This document shows, in pieces, positions 53,585 to 62,673 of a stretch of 64,000 nt of DNA (the stretch's first letter is position 1; every line of letters starts with the position of its first letter). Location: NCBI GenBank assembly GCA_043788745.1, contig JAYVTO010000003.1, positions 1-64,000 on the forward strand, written 5' to 3'. Both the position numbers and the translations under genes were made by a program. The notes beneath the pieces are model-generated. The model was not told where the DNA came from. It saw only the letters and a list, made by a program, of their open reading frames with translations, and did not search any database. Source of the DNA: JBBQWZ01 sp043788745 (GTDB lineage Bacteria; Acidobacteriota; Terriglobia; Bryobacterales; Bryobacteraceae).

Positions 53585-54535
53585 ATGCCCAAAATAGGCG
53601 TCATTTACGGAAAAGAAAATACCTTCCCCAGTGCCCTCGTCGAACGCATCCACTCGATGCGCGTCGCCGGAGTCTCCGCCGAGCACATCAAGATCGGCGG
53701 AATCAAGATGGCCGAGCCTTCCGGCTACAGCGTCATCGTCGACCGCATTTCGCACGACATTCCCTTCTACCACGCGTATCTCAAGAACGCCGCGCTCACC
53801 GGTACCAAGGTCATCAACAACCCCTTCTGGTGGGGCGCCGACGATAAATTCTTCAACTACGCCCTCGCGTCGAAGCTCGGCGTGGCGGTGCCGAAGACCG
53901 TTATCCTGCCCCATCACGACTACCCGCCGGACACCAACGCGCAATCCATGCGCAATCTCATCTACCCTCTCAACTGGGATGAGATCTTCGAGTACATCGG
54001 CTTCCCCGCGTTCCTCAAGCCCTTCCGCGGCGGCGGCTGGAAGAACGTCTTCAATGTGGAGTCGCGCGAAGAGTTTTTCAGGGCTTACGACTCCACGCGC
54101 GATCTCTGCATGACGCTGCAGACCGCCGTGACTTTCACCGAATACTATCGCTGCTACGTCGTCGGCCAGAAGAAAGTGCACGTCATGCAGTACGAGCCGC
54201 GCAATCCGCATGCGGAGCGCTACGTCCAGAATCCCGTGCCCATCGAACCTGCACTGCACGCGCGCATCATTCAGGATTGCCTGACGCTGTGCCGCGCACT
54301 CGGGTACGATCTCAATACCGTCGAGTTTGCCGTTGAAGATGGTATTCCGTATGCCATCGATTTCCTGAACCCCGCACCCGACGCCGAGTATACGTCGGTT
54401 GGTCCAGATAATTTCCGCTGGATCGTGGACGCAGTGGCCGAGTACGCCATCGAAGAAGCTCTACGCGTGTCGCAACCCGTCGAAATGCGCTGGCAAACCT
54501 TTCTACATGGAAAGCCGCCTGTCGCCGGAGCCTGA
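53585..54535 (+). CDS. ATP-grasp-fold ligase-like protein
   Basis: 316 residues with a strong GGAGG ribosome binding site. Elements of the ATP-grasp fold: KFFNYALASKLGVAVPKTVILPH, YIGFPAFLKPFRGGGWKNVFNV (Lys and Gly-rich loop) and LNTVEFAVEDGIPYAIDFLNPAPDAEY (Glu and Asp-x-x-Asn). The family is not precisely recognised; it may act on a carboxylate to give an amide or peptide bond. It lies between the esterase and a YbdK-type ligase and should act in the same pathway. Confidence 0.72.
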   Translation: MPKIGVIYGKENTFPSALVERIHSMRVAGVSAEHIKIGGIKMAEPSGYSVIVDRISHDIPFYHAYLKNAALTGTKVINNPFWWGADDKFFNYALASKLGVAVPKTVILPHHDYPPDTNAQSMRNLIYPLNWDEIFEYIGFPAFLKPFRGGGWKNVFNVESREEFFRAYDSTRDLCMTLQTAVTFTEYYRCYVVGQKKVHVMQYEPRNPHAERYVQNPVPIEPALHARIIQDCLTLCRALGYDLNTVEFAVEDGIPYAIDFLNPAPDAEYTSVGPDNFRWIVDAVAEYAIEEALRVSQPVEMRWQTFLHGKPPVAGA

Positions 54536-54553
54536 TTCGCTAAGGAGGCAACT

Positions 54554-55684
54554 GTGCGACCCAGTTTTACGCTCGGAATCGAAGAAGAGTACCAGACCGT
54601 CGATCCTCATACGCGCGAACTTCGCTCCCACATCGGGGCCGAACTCATCGAGCACGGCAAGACGCTGCTGCAGGAGCGCGTCAAGGCCGAGATGCACCAA
54701 TCCGTCATCGAGGTCGGCACGGGAATCTGCGCCAACATCCAGCAGGCGCGTGAGGAGATCACCGGGCTGCGCGGCGCCATCATCGGCCTCGCCTACCAAG
54801 CCGGATTGCGTCTGGCCGCCGCCGGAACGCATCCCTTCTCCGATTGGCGCACGCAGCAAATCTCTCCAGACGAGCGCTACTATACGATCGTCGAAGACAT
54901 GAAGGTCGTCGCGCGCGGCAACCTGATATTCGGCCTGCACGTCCACGTCGGCATCGAGGATCGCGAAACGCAGATCCACATCATGAACGCAGCACGCTAT
55001 TTTCTGCCGCACATCCTTGCTCTCTCCACAAATTCGCCCTTCTGGATCGGCATGGACACGGGGCTGAAATCGTATCGCTGCAAAGTGTTCGATAAGTTCC
55101 CGCGCACCAACATCCCGGACTACTTCCCGAGTTGGGGCGAATACGAGCGGTTCGTCAACCTGCTTGTCTCGACCAACTGCATCGACAATGCGAAGAAAAT
55201 TTGGTGGGACATCCGGCCGCACCCGCATTTTCCGACGCTTGAATTCCGCATCTGCGACATTCCGATGCGTGTCGACGAGACCATCGCAATCACCGCGCTG
55301 ATCCAAGCCACGGTCGCCAAACTCTACAAGTTGCATGAGGCGAACCAAAGCTTCCGCATCTACAGCCGCGCGTTGATTATGGAAAATAAATGGCGCGCGT
55401 CCCGGTACGGCCTCGACGGCAAGCTCGTCGATTTCGGGAAAGGGATAGAAGTACCGCTGCGCGATCTGATGGAAGAGTACCTTGAGTTTGTCGACGACGT
55501 TCTCGATGAACTCGGATCGCGCAAAGAAGTGATGTACATTCGAGAGATGCTCAAGATGGGCAGTGGCGCCGATCGCCAACTGCGCGTCTTTCATTCGACG
55601 GGCGACCTCAAAGCCGTCGTCGACTACATCGTGTCGGAAACTGAACTAGCCACCAAACCCGCCGAAATGAGTGCCGCCAAGTAA
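54554..55684 (+). CDS. YbdK-type carboxylate-amine ligase (GCS2 family)
   Basis: 376 residues from GTG at 54554 with a perfect AGGAGG upstream. The start RPSFTLGIEEEYQTVDPHTRELR is the hallmark of GCS2 family members, EEEY binding metal. Also GTGICANIQQAREEI, FGLHVHVGIEDRETQIHIMN and WDIRPHPHFPTLEFRICDIPM. E. coli YbdK has weak glutamate-cysteine ligase activity. Here, with two ATP-grasp proteins, it probably links an amine to an acid in a still unknown metabolite. Confidence 0.9.
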   Translation: MRPSFTLGIEEEYQTVDPHTRELRSHIGAELIEHGKTLLQERVKAEMHQSVIEVGTGICANIQQAREEITGLRGAIIGLAYQAGLRLAAAGTHPFSDWRTQQISPDERYYTIVEDMKVVARGNLIFGLHVHVGIEDRETQIHIMNAARYFLPHILALSTNSPFWIGMDTGLKSYRCKVFDKFPRTNIPDYFPSWGEYERFVNLLVSTNCIDNAKKIWWDIRPHPHFPTLEFRICDIPMRVDETIAITALIQATVAKLYKLHEANQSFRIYSRALIMENKWRASRYGLDGKLVDFGKGIEVPLRDLMEEYLEFVDDVLDELGSRKEVMYIREMLKMGSGADRQLRVFHSTGDLKAVVDYIVSETELATKPAEMSAAK

Positions 55685-56703
55685 TGACGAATCTGCGAGA
55701 AGTTCCCTTTGACCCCGAGCTTTCCTGGGGCGCGCACAGCGCTGTAGAAACGTGCCTCCGGATCCAGCCGCATGAAAAAGTAACGATCATCACCGATAAC
55801 GCGTGCCTCGAAATCGCGGCGTCGCTCGTCGCCGAACTGGACAAAATGGACGTTCAGTTCCACACGCCGTTCGTCCTGGAAGACCTCGCTCCACGGCCGC
55901 TCGTCGACATGCCGAAGGAGGTTCTCGAGGATCTCGAAACCAGCCAGGTCAGCATCTTTGCCGTGCAGGCGCAGAGGAACGAATTGAAGACGCGCATGCA
56001 GATGACCGATGTCGTCAACCGCCGCGAGATCCGGCACGCGCACATGGTCAACATCGAAAAGCGCATCATGCTCGAAGGCATGCGCGCCGATTTCAACGCC
56101 GTCGACGCGCTCAGCATCAAGGTGTGGGAGATCGGCACCGTCGCGAAGAAGATTACCGCCCGGACGCCCGCCGGCACCGACATCGTCGCCGACCTCAATA
56201 AAGACTATAAGTGGGTGAAGACTTCGGGAATCATCAGCACGAAGAAGTGGGGCAATCTTCCCGGCGGCGAAGTCTTTACGACGCCCGGCGAAGTGAACGG
56301 GACGTTCGTGATTGACGGCGTGGTCGGCGACTACCTGTGCGCCAAGTACGGCGACCTCCGCGAAGCGCCGCTCACCATCCAGATCAAAGGCAATCGCCTC
56401 GTCGCGGCCGAGTCTGTAAACAAAGAACTCCGCGACGAGTTCTGGGCCTATACGCACGCCGACGAAAATTCCGACCGCGTCGGCGAATTCGCTATTGGCA
56501 CCAACCTCGCGCTCCACGACGTCTGCGGCAACATTTTGCAGGACGAAAAAATTCCCGGAATCCACATTGCGTTTGGCAATCCCTACGGTTTTCATACCGG
56601 CGCCGACTGGTATTCCGCAACCCACATCGACGTCGTCGGAAGGCACTTCGACATCTGGGCCGACGATCGCCAAATCATGACCGCTGGAAAGTTTTTGATT
56701 TAG
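55684..56703 (+). CDS. M29-family (thermophilic-type) aminopeptidase
   Basis: 339 residues, ATG overlapping the previous stop by one base. Shared features of M29 aminopeptidases: FDPELSWGAHSAVETCLRIQPHEKVTIITD at the N-terminus, NLPGGEVFTTPGEVNGTFVIDG (a conserved E-V-F-T-x-P turn with metal ligand Glu), RVGEFAIGTNLAL (Glu) and HIAFGNPYG (His), AT-H-ID (second His). Metal-dependent release of N-terminal residues is expected. In this setting it may trim or recycle the product of the ligases. Confidence 0.83.
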   Translation: MTNLREVPFDPELSWGAHSAVETCLRIQPHEKVTIITDNACLEIAASLVAELDKMDVQFHTPFVLEDLAPRPLVDMPKEVLEDLETSQVSIFAVQAQRNELKTRMQMTDVVNRREIRHAHMVNIEKRIMLEGMRADFNAVDALSIKVWEIGTVAKKITARTPAGTDIVADLNKDYKWVKTSGIISTKKWGNLPGGEVFTTPGEVNGTFVIDGVVGDYLCAKYGDLREAPLTIQIKGNRLVAAESVNKELRDEFWAYTHADENSDRVGEFAIGTNLALHDVCGNILQDEKIPGIHIAFGNPYGFHTGADWYSATHIDVVGRHFDIWADDRQIMTAGKFLI

Positions 56704-56797
56704 CGAATCGACGCGGGATTCTCTTTGACTGCCCGCCCTGCTGGTCGTAAACTAATCGCATGGCTCACCACAGAGACTGAGCAAACGGACGGAAAGA

Positions 56798-57118
56798 ATG
56801 ACATCTACAGTTCCGCTTACGCTCGACGATCTCAAACCGCGATTGGCCCCGTTCTGCAAACGGCACGGCGTTGCCCGTCTCGAAGTCTTCGGGTCATTCG
56901 CACAAGGCGCAGCCCAATCTGCCAGCGACATTGACCTGCTCATCACGTTTCGGCCGGAGGTTCACCTTGGGTGGAACTTCTATGCGCTCGAGGAGGAGCT
57001 CGAATCGATCCTCGGCTGCGAAGTCGACCTTCTAACAAGAAGGTCCGTCGAACTCGACACCAATTTCATCCGCCGCGAATCCATCCTCGGATCTGCCCAT
57101 GACGTCTATTCCGAGTAA
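56798..57118 (+). CDS. mntA: MNT-type nucleotidyltransferase antitoxin
   Basis: 106 residues. VARLEVFGSFAQGAAQSASDIDLLITFRP is the minimal nucleotidyltransferase signature G-S-x-x-x-G ... D-x-D. Known MntA proteins AMPylate the HEPN toxin on a Tyr of the R-x4-H-x-Y motif and silence it. Overlaps hepT by 20 bases. The module sits inside the ligase cluster between the M29 and ATP-grasp genes. Confidence 0.87.
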   Translation: MTSTVPLTLDDLKPRLAPFCKRHGVARLEVFGSFAQGAAQSASDIDLLITFRPEVHLGWNFYALEEELESILGCEVDLLTRRSVELDTNFIRRESILGSAHDVYSE

Positions 57119-57458
57119 AGACGCAGCGCGCCTCTTGGACATGTTTCAATCCGTCCAGACAATTCAGACGTATGTCGCAGGACAAACGCGCGAACAGTTT
57201 CAACGGGATCTTAAGACGCAGGACGTGGTTTTACGCCGCTTCCTCGTTGTCGGCGAGGCAGCGACACCGTTAACCCCTGAGACCCGATCCGCGCTTCCGT
57301 TCATCCCATTCGCTCAGATCATCGGGATGCGCAATCGCGTCGTTCACGATTACGGCAACGTCGATGTCGATATCGTGTGGGAGACGATTCAGCAGCACCT
57401 CCCGGCTTTGGTGGAGCAACTTGAGCAGTTCTTCGAGGAGCGGTCACAATCCTCATGA
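57099..57458 (+). CDS. hepT: HEPN-domain toxin HepT (DUF86)
   Basis: 119 residues, all-alpha. The ribonuclease motif R-x4-H-x-Y is present as RNRVVHDY (GMRNRVVHDYGN). DVVLRRFLVVGEAATPLTPE is the second helix typical of DUF86. The stop overlaps the ATG of the next gene by four bases, so toxin translation is coupled to an enzyme. Both parts of the MNT/HEPN pair look intact. Confidence 0.87.
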   Translation: MTSIPSKDAARLLDMFQSVQTIQTYVAGQTREQFQRDLKTQDVVLRRFLVVGEAATPLTPETRSALPFIPFAQIIGMRNRVVHDYGNVDVDIVWETIQQHLPALVEQLEQFFEERSQSS

Positions 57459-58618
57459 TTCCCGAACTCCGCCGAGCCTTCAACGCCTCCTGGACCTCCG
57501 AGAAATATGCGGACTTCCTCGCCCGCCTCGACCACGGTTGCGGCACCCACGTCCTGTTCCGCTGCGCCGAAACTCCGGTCTTCTTCCCACGCGAGTTACT
57601 CGACAAGATGGCGGCCTACGGCGTCGAACTCGTCCAACAGTTGATGACGCCGGAGTATCTGCGCCGGTCCGACGCGACCATCCCCGCGCAGTACAACGTC
57701 CCGAACCAGAACCCGAAGCCGCTCTTCATCCAGGCCGACTTCGGCATCGACCTTGCCGGCGAACCCAAGCTCGTCGAGATCCAGGCCTTCCCATCGCTCT
57801 ACGCGTTTCAGCCTTTCGTCGCGCTCATGTATCGCGAAGTTTACGGCCTTGGTGCAAATCTTCACTCGCTGCTCGGCGGACTCGAAGGCGACGAGTACAT
57901 CGCCTTGCTCCGCGACGCGATTCTCGGCAGCCACAAACCGGAAGACGTCGTACTGCTCGAAATCGAACCCGAGAAGCAAAAGACGCTCTGCGACTTCCTG
58001 CTCACAGAGCGTCTCTTTGGAGTGCGCCCCGTCTGTATCACGAAAGTCGAGAAGCGCGGCCGCAAGCTCTACTACGAGGGCCGGCCCATCGAGCGCATCT
58101 ACAATCGCGCCATCGTCGACGAACTCGAACGGAAGCACGCGAATCTCGGCTTCGATTTCCGCAACGAGCTTGACGTCGAGTGGGCGGGCCACCCCAACTG
58201 GTATTTCCGCATTAGCAAGTTTTCGATTCCGTTTTTGAATCACCCCAGCGTGCCGCGCACCATCTTCCTCGATCAGGCAAGAGAAATTCCGCCGGATCTC
58301 GACAACTGGGTGCTGAAACCCCTTTACAGCTTTGCGGGTCTCGGTGTTGTTATCGGACCCACGCGCGCCGAGATCGACGCCATCCGGCATCAACCGGAGT
58401 ACATTCTGCAAGAGCGAGTGAACTTCGCCGCCACCATCGACACGCCGCACGGCATGACGAAAGCCGAAGTCCGGATCATGTACATCTGGCCGCCCGAGGC
58501 CGAGACACCCCGCGCCGTCACCACGATCATCCGCACCGGCCGCGGCAAGATGATGGGCGTCGATCAAAACAGCAACATGGAATGGGTCGGAGCCTCCGCC
58601 GGCTTCTGGCCGGAGTAG
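57455..58618 (+). CDS. ATP-grasp-like (permuted, glutathionylspermidine-synthase-like) protein, hypothetical
   Basis: 387 residues. Near the N-terminus FIQADFGIDLAGEPKLVEIQAFPSLYAFQPF has an E-x-Q metal-site look; near the C-terminus WVLKPLYSFAGLGVVIGP is a glycine-rich loop with Lys like that of ATP-grasp enzymes. The order (metal site first, P-loop later) suggests a circularly permuted ATP-grasp as in glutathionylspermidine synthase, but similarity is weak. It is the last gene of the cluster and translationally coupled to hepT. Confidence 0.65.
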   Translation: MIPELRRAFNASWTSEKYADFLARLDHGCGTHVLFRCAETPVFFPRELLDKMAAYGVELVQQLMTPEYLRRSDATIPAQYNVPNQNPKPLFIQADFGIDLAGEPKLVEIQAFPSLYAFQPFVALMYREVYGLGANLHSLLGGLEGDEYIALLRDAILGSHKPEDVVLLEIEPEKQKTLCDFLLTERLFGVRPVCITKVEKRGRKLYYEGRPIERIYNRAIVDELERKHANLGFDFRNELDVEWAGHPNWYFRISKFSIPFLNHPSVPRTIFLDQAREIPPDLDNWVLKPLYSFAGLGVVIGPTRAEIDAIRHQPEYILQERVNFAATIDTPHGMTKAEVRIMYIWPPEAETPRAVTTIIRTGRGKMMGVDQNSNMEWVGASAGFWPE

Positions 58619-58629
58619 CTGCGCCCGAG

Positions 58630-59844
58630 TTATTCCGCGGGATGCGGTTGCGCCAGGTAGTGCTGCCGCAGTAGATCCTTGCCGTAGTCGTTGCCGTTCG
58701 GCGTGCGCACCACAACGTGGATATGTTCCTTGAACGGCTGATCCGGCGGATACATGTGCCGTAGACCCGCTGGCCGTTGATGGTCAAACTCGATCAGCAG
58801 CACGGGACTGTGGATGCGGTAATAGTAGACGCTCTTGTCTTCCGTCCCGCCGATCCAGGCAAAGTACGTTTGGTCGAGATGCTTGCGCACGTCCCCCATC
58901 TTCACCTTCGCGTGCCCGTCGTCCATGTTCGAGACGTACATATCAATCAGCTTCAGTAACTGATCCCGCTGCGACCGCGTGAACGCCGCCGCGCCGGCGC
59001 CCGCGTAATCCAGCACAACGTTATCCTTCCACGCTTCGGTCAGGTTGTTGTTACCGGTTTTCGAAACTTCGAGAATCGCTTTCTTCTTCTGATTGCCATC
59101 AAGCGCACGAATCATCTCCAGACCCGCGCCCTGCTCGTCCTGCAAAATCGCCAGGCCCTTGTACTTGCCCATCGGCGCAATCACGGGCTCAGAGCCGACA
59201 AACAAAGGCGTCATCACCACCTGATCGCCCATCACCAAGTAGTTGACGATCAAGTGATGCCCATCAATCTGCCAGCCCCACGGCTGATACTTCGACGGCG
59301 TGCCCATCACCGTGATGTGATACTTCCACTCGCCATACTGCACGAAATCGTTATTGTTCATCTCGCCCAGCGTCTCGTTCAACTTCATGATGTCGCGCGA
59401 AAGCTTCAAGCCTTTCGCGCTCAGCGAGGCCCTCAGCAGCCCGAACGCCGCATCCCGCTGCGTGCCATTCATCTCCTCGAAAGTCACGCCCTGCCGGACA
59501 TAGAAGTGCTGATTCATCCACTTCCGCCACTCCTCGTCGTCCACCGCGAAGGTCGACTTCTTGCGCTGCTCCGGCGACAGCGTCGCCAGAAACTGCTCCA
59601 CTGCCTTCTGCACTGGCTCTGTGGTCACACCCGTCGAGCGAATCGGGAACAATCCCGTTTCCACTTTGCCTTTTGCCGTGATACCGACAAACGGCTCCGC
59701 AAGCCCCTTCTTCTCGTAGTCGGCCGACATCGCTTTGAAGCGCTCAGCTAGTTGTTTGGGAGATGGCTGTTGCGCGCTCGTCCGCGTGTAGGCGATCGCC
59801 AGCAGCAACACGCCCGTAAGAAAAACCCACAATCGTCTGTGCAT
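58630..59844 (-). CDS. exported DUF3500 protein
   Basis: About 404 residues from MHRRLWVFLTGVLLLAIAYT; an in-frame extension to 59955 overlaps the start of the opposite gene. Hydrophobic signal (1-22), then the helical start AERFKAMSADYEKKGLAEPFVGITAKG and the family core: QYGEWKYHITVMGTPSKYQPWGWQIDGHHLIVNYLVMG, and a conserved end VLLIEFDHQRPAG ... HIHVVVRTPNGNDYGKDLLRQHY. Function unknown; the family is abundant in Planctomycetes and Acidobacteria. Confidence 0.85.
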   Translation of the reverse strand: MHRRLWVFLTGVLLLAIAYTRTSAQQPSPKQLAERFKAMSADYEKKGLAEPFVGITAKGKVETGLFPIRSTGVTTEPVQKAVEQFLATLSPEQRKKSTFAVDDEEWRKWMNQHFYVRQGVTFEEMNGTQRDAAFGLLRASLSAKGLKLSRDIMKLNETLGEMNNNDFVQYGEWKYHITVMGTPSKYQPWGWQIDGHHLIVNYLVMGDQVVMTPLFVGSEPVIAPMGKYKGLAILQDEQGAGLEMIRALDGNQKKKAILEVSKTGNNNLTEAWKDNVVLDYAGAGAAAFTRSQRDQLLKLIDMYVSNMDDGHAKVKMGDVRKHLDQTYFAWIGGTEDKSVYYYRIHSPVLLIEFDHQRPAGLRHMYPPDQPFKEHIHVVVRTPNGNDYGKDLLRQHYLAQPHPAE

Positions 59845-59908
59845 AGGGATTAGCGCATTTATATCACAGACGCCACTGAACCTGATTGTGATATCGTCGG
59901 GCACAGCG

Positions 59909-61105
59909 ATGTTCGGACTTCTTCGGCCAAAATCCCGCACGCCCCTTCGGCGCATGAACTACTGCGGAACCTGCAAGACGCTCGGTGCGCGCTATGGACA
60001 GCGCGCCCGCATGCTGCTGAACCACGACACCGTGTTCCTCGCCGAACTGCTGACGGAGATCTCTGCGCCCGCTGAATACCAGCAAGCATTTCGCTCCTAC
60101 AACTGCGCCTCCATGCCCAAAGGCGAACTCCCCGTCGCCCTCGACTTCGCTGCTGCCGCGACCATTGCGCTCGCCGACTGGAAGGTCCGCGATCACGTCG
60201 AAGACAGCAAACGTCGCGTCTGGACCGCCGCGCAGCGCCTCTATTGCAACCCCTTCGCGAGCGCGTCGAAGGTGCTCGCGGCGTGGCGCTTCCCCACGCA
60301 CCAACTCGCTGCCGCGCTCTCCTCGCAACAGCAACGCGAGCAGGCCCCGGAATCTCTTGAACAACTCGCCTGGCCCACCGCTGAAGCCACCGCGCTCTTC
60401 TGCGAACACGGTGCGCGCCTCGTCCAGCGTCCGGAACTCGCACCGCAACTGCGCGCGATCGGCCGCACCTTTGGATCGCTCATCTACATTCTCGACGCAT
60501 TCGAAGACATAGAGAATGACGCCAAGCGCGGTCAGTTCAACGCGCTCACCGCGCTCTCCCTTACACGAGAACAAGGCAAAACGCGAATCCGCGAACTCGC
60601 GCAGCAAATGGAATCCGCACTCGCGGACCTCCCCGTCTCGCAAGCTTTCGCGATCGAGATCGCAACCCGCCTTCGTCTCAACCTTTCCGCGAAGTTTGGC
60701 GAACAACTCCCGATCCTCTGCGCGACGCACGCACCGAAATCCCGCCCCGAGCGTGTTGCCGTCCGCTGGGCCAACGCCAAGCGCATCGCGCGCGAGTATC
60801 AGCAACGCGAAGCGGCAACCTGGCTCAAGGCGACGGCCATCTTCGCCTCCGTAGCCGTGGTCGCTTTCGCGATGCCCCGCGAAGCGAGGGAAGCGTCTTC
60901 TTACAAAGACTGCATGGGCCTCGGCTTCAACCTCATGACCTTCGGATCGCTCTTCGCCATGGCCGCCGGAGGAGATGCCGGACTCGGAGCCGCCAAGCAC
61001 GCCGCCAAAGCCGCAAAGGGTGGTTCCGGTTCATCGTCGTGCTGCGATAGTTGCGACTGCTGTGACAGTTGCGATTGTTGCGACTGCGGCGGCTGCGACT
61101 GCTGA
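59909..61105 (+). CDS. DUF5685 family protein with Cys-rich C-terminal tail
   Basis: 398 residues from ATG at 59909. The N-terminus MFGLLRPKSRTPLRRMNYCGTCKTLGARYGQRARMLLNHDTVFLAELL has a CxxC pair (CGTCKTLG) typical of DUF5685. The middle is helical (about 100-290) and there is one possible membrane helix near 318-334 (TAIFASVAVVAFAM). The last ~21 residues have 11 Cys in CCDSCD-type repeats, suggesting metal or disulfide binding. Some DUF5685 members accompany prenyl or polyprenyl metabolism; function is not known. Confidence 0.78.
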   Translation: MFGLLRPKSRTPLRRMNYCGTCKTLGARYGQRARMLLNHDTVFLAELLTEISAPAEYQQAFRSYNCASMPKGELPVALDFAAAATIALADWKVRDHVEDSKRRVWTAAQRLYCNPFASASKVLAAWRFPTHQLAAALSSQQQREQAPESLEQLAWPTAEATALFCEHGARLVQRPELAPQLRAIGRTFGSLIYILDAFEDIENDAKRGQFNALTALSLTREQGKTRIRELAQQMESALADLPVSQAFAIEIATRLRLNLSAKFGEQLPILCATHAPKSRPERVAVRWANAKRIAREYQQREAATWLKATAIFASVAVVAFAMPREAREASSYKDCMGLGFNLMTFGSLFAMAAGGDAGLGAAKHAAKAAKGGSGSSSCCDSCDCCDSCDCCDCGGCDC

Positions 61106-61120
61106 GGCAACGTGCCTCGC

Positions 61121-61663
61121 TCACACCCAATCGATGTGAAATCGATGCGCACTGCAATGCAGACATTGGAAGACGTAGGCCGTCGGTCCGCGATCCCGAT
61201 TCAGGGATCTCACCAGCCGCGTCGCCGCGCCACCGGAAATTTGCATGTTGTGCACCACGTGCCCCATCAGCATTCCCTCTAGCTCGTACTGTCCCGCGCG
61301 AATTTCTTCGATCCCGGTCGGACCTAGAAACGCCGTCGCGTCACCGCAACACGCCGGCCAGGCTTCCGTTTGCCACGACGCGTAACCCGGCGTCCGCTCA
61401 CTGATCTCTTCGACGACAGCCCCCGGAACTTGACCGTCGAACACCGCCGAATCAACGAACATCGCATCGAATTTCGCATGTGCCGCGCCGTCGGCGATGC
61501 ACCAAGGGCAGATTGAATCTTCGAGGCCGTCCTCTTCGCAGTACGGCGCGATCGCATAGACGAAGCCGCGCGAGCGACCGCAAACGCGACACGCATTCTC
61601 CGACGCGACAACACTTCCCGTCGCCACTGGATCGGGATGATAGCGAAAGGCAGGCCGTGTCAT
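61121..61663 (-). CDS. CbrC-family (UPF0167) protein
   Basis: 180 residues. Two CxxC pairs: ACRVCGRSRGFVYAIAPY and ICPWCIADGAAHAKFDAMF, plus TPGYASWQTEAWPACCGDATAFLG and VFQCLHCSAHRFHIDWV, which together make the CbrC-type zinc-binding protein (E. coli CbrC affects colicin E2 tolerance). Cytoplasmic. It is convergent with the DUF5685 gene and four bases from the cyclase gene upstream on the same strand. Confidence 0.85.
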   Translation of the reverse strand: MTRPAFRYHPDPVATGSVVASENACRVCGRSRGFVYAIAPYCEEDGLEDSICPWCIADGAAHAKFDAMFVDSAVFDGQVPGAVVEEISERTPGYASWQTEAWPACCGDATAFLGPTGIEEIRAGQYELEGMLMGHVVHNMQISGGAATRLVRSLNRDRGPTAYVFQCLHCSAHRFHIDWV

Positions 61664-61667
61664 TGAA

Positions 61668-62555
61668 TTATTTCGGAACCATCGCCACCGCGCGGCACCA
61701 TCCCGCGCTCGCCCTCTTAATCTTCACGGGCAAACACGAAACCCAGAACCCGGTCGGCTTCGGGATCAAATCCAGATTCGTCAACTTCTCAATCTGGCAA
61801 TATTCCCTCGTCAATCCGGCGTAGTGCGCCGACCACAAAACGCGCCCATCGCCGGTCCTCTTGAACTCCGCCGCCATCGCCGCAAACGGCCGGTCGAGAG
61901 TCCACGCGTCGATCCCGATCACATGAACCCCCTGCTCCACCAACCAGAGCGTGCTGTCGCGATCGAGGCCCGGCTGTTCCAAGTAGGCCTTCGTGCCCCA
62001 ACGCTTGGCCGCGCCCGTGTGGATCAGCACGATGTCGCCGGCGCTCAATTTGTATTTGATCTTCCGCAGCGCACCTTTCAAATCGTCGACTGAAATCAGC
62101 TCGCCGTTCTTCTTGTGCCGCATGTCGATCACGACGCCCGGCCCGAAGAACCACTCCAGCGGAACCTCGTCGATCCGCTTCGCTGGCTGCCCACCCGACG
62201 TCGCGCCGTAATGATACGGAGCGTCGATGTGCGTCCCCGTGTGGCTGCTCGTCGTCAGCGTCTCCACCGCCCAACCGTGCCCGTGCGAATAAACAAGATC
62301 CTCCGGCTTGCATCCGAACGCTGCGGCAACACCGCCGGCGCTCGCAACATGATCGACGTATTCGATCTTCGGCGGAGTCAACTCGCCCGCAGCTCCATCC
62401 TCAATCGCCACGCTCAAGTCAATCATTCGAGCGCCGCCGAGCGCCATCTGCCCTGGCCCGGACCCGGCCTCCGCTGGCCCAGCCGCTACCAGCGCTGTCG
62501 TCGCCGTCGCGAGAAATCGGCGCCGCCCTTTTGATCCATCGTTTCGTTGCGTCAT
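61668..62555 (-). CDS. exported cyclase-family (kynurenine formamidase-like) protein
   Basis: About 295 residues from ATG at 62555 (GGAG seven bases upstream); in-frame ATGs at 62567 and 62612 are alternatives. The leader MTQRNDGSKGRRRFLATATT is a Tat signal with RRRFL. The cyclase signature HTGTHIDAPYHYG is present, with HGWAVETLTTSSHTGTH before it; this motif binds a divalent metal. Family members include kynurenine formamidases and polyketide cyclases. A periplasmic location for such an enzyme is not typical. Confidence 0.83.
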   Translation of the reverse strand: MTQRNDGSKGRRRFLATATTALVAAGPAEAGSGPGQMALGGARMIDLSVAIEDGAAGELTPPKIEYVDHVASAGGVAAAFGCKPEDLVYSHGHGWAVETLTTSSHTGTHIDAPYHYGATSGGQPAKRIDEVPLEWFFGPGVVIDMRHKKNGELISVDDLKGALRKIKYKLSAGDIVLIHTGAAKRWGTKAYLEQPGLDRDSTLWLVEQGVHVIGIDAWTLDRPFAAMAAEFKRTGDGRVLWSAHYAGLTREYCQIEKLTNLDLIPKPTGFWVSCLPVKIKRASAGWCRAVAMVPK

Positions 62556-62624
62556 CCAAAGCTCCATCCGGTGCCCACGCCAGACTTCCGATTCTATCCC
62601 GAACGCTATCAATCGAGCCCTGCG

Positions 62625-62652
62625 GTGTCAAAGCAGCGCGACACGGTATAAT
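62625..62652 (+). promoter_or_regulatory. putative promoter of the M28 peptidase gene
   Basis: A consensus TATAAT (62647-62652) has GTGTCA (62625-62630) 16 bases upstream. Transcription would start near 62659, 15 bases before the ATG at 62674. Confidence 0.45.
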
Positions 62653-62673
62653 CGCGCAAGGCTGAAATTCACG

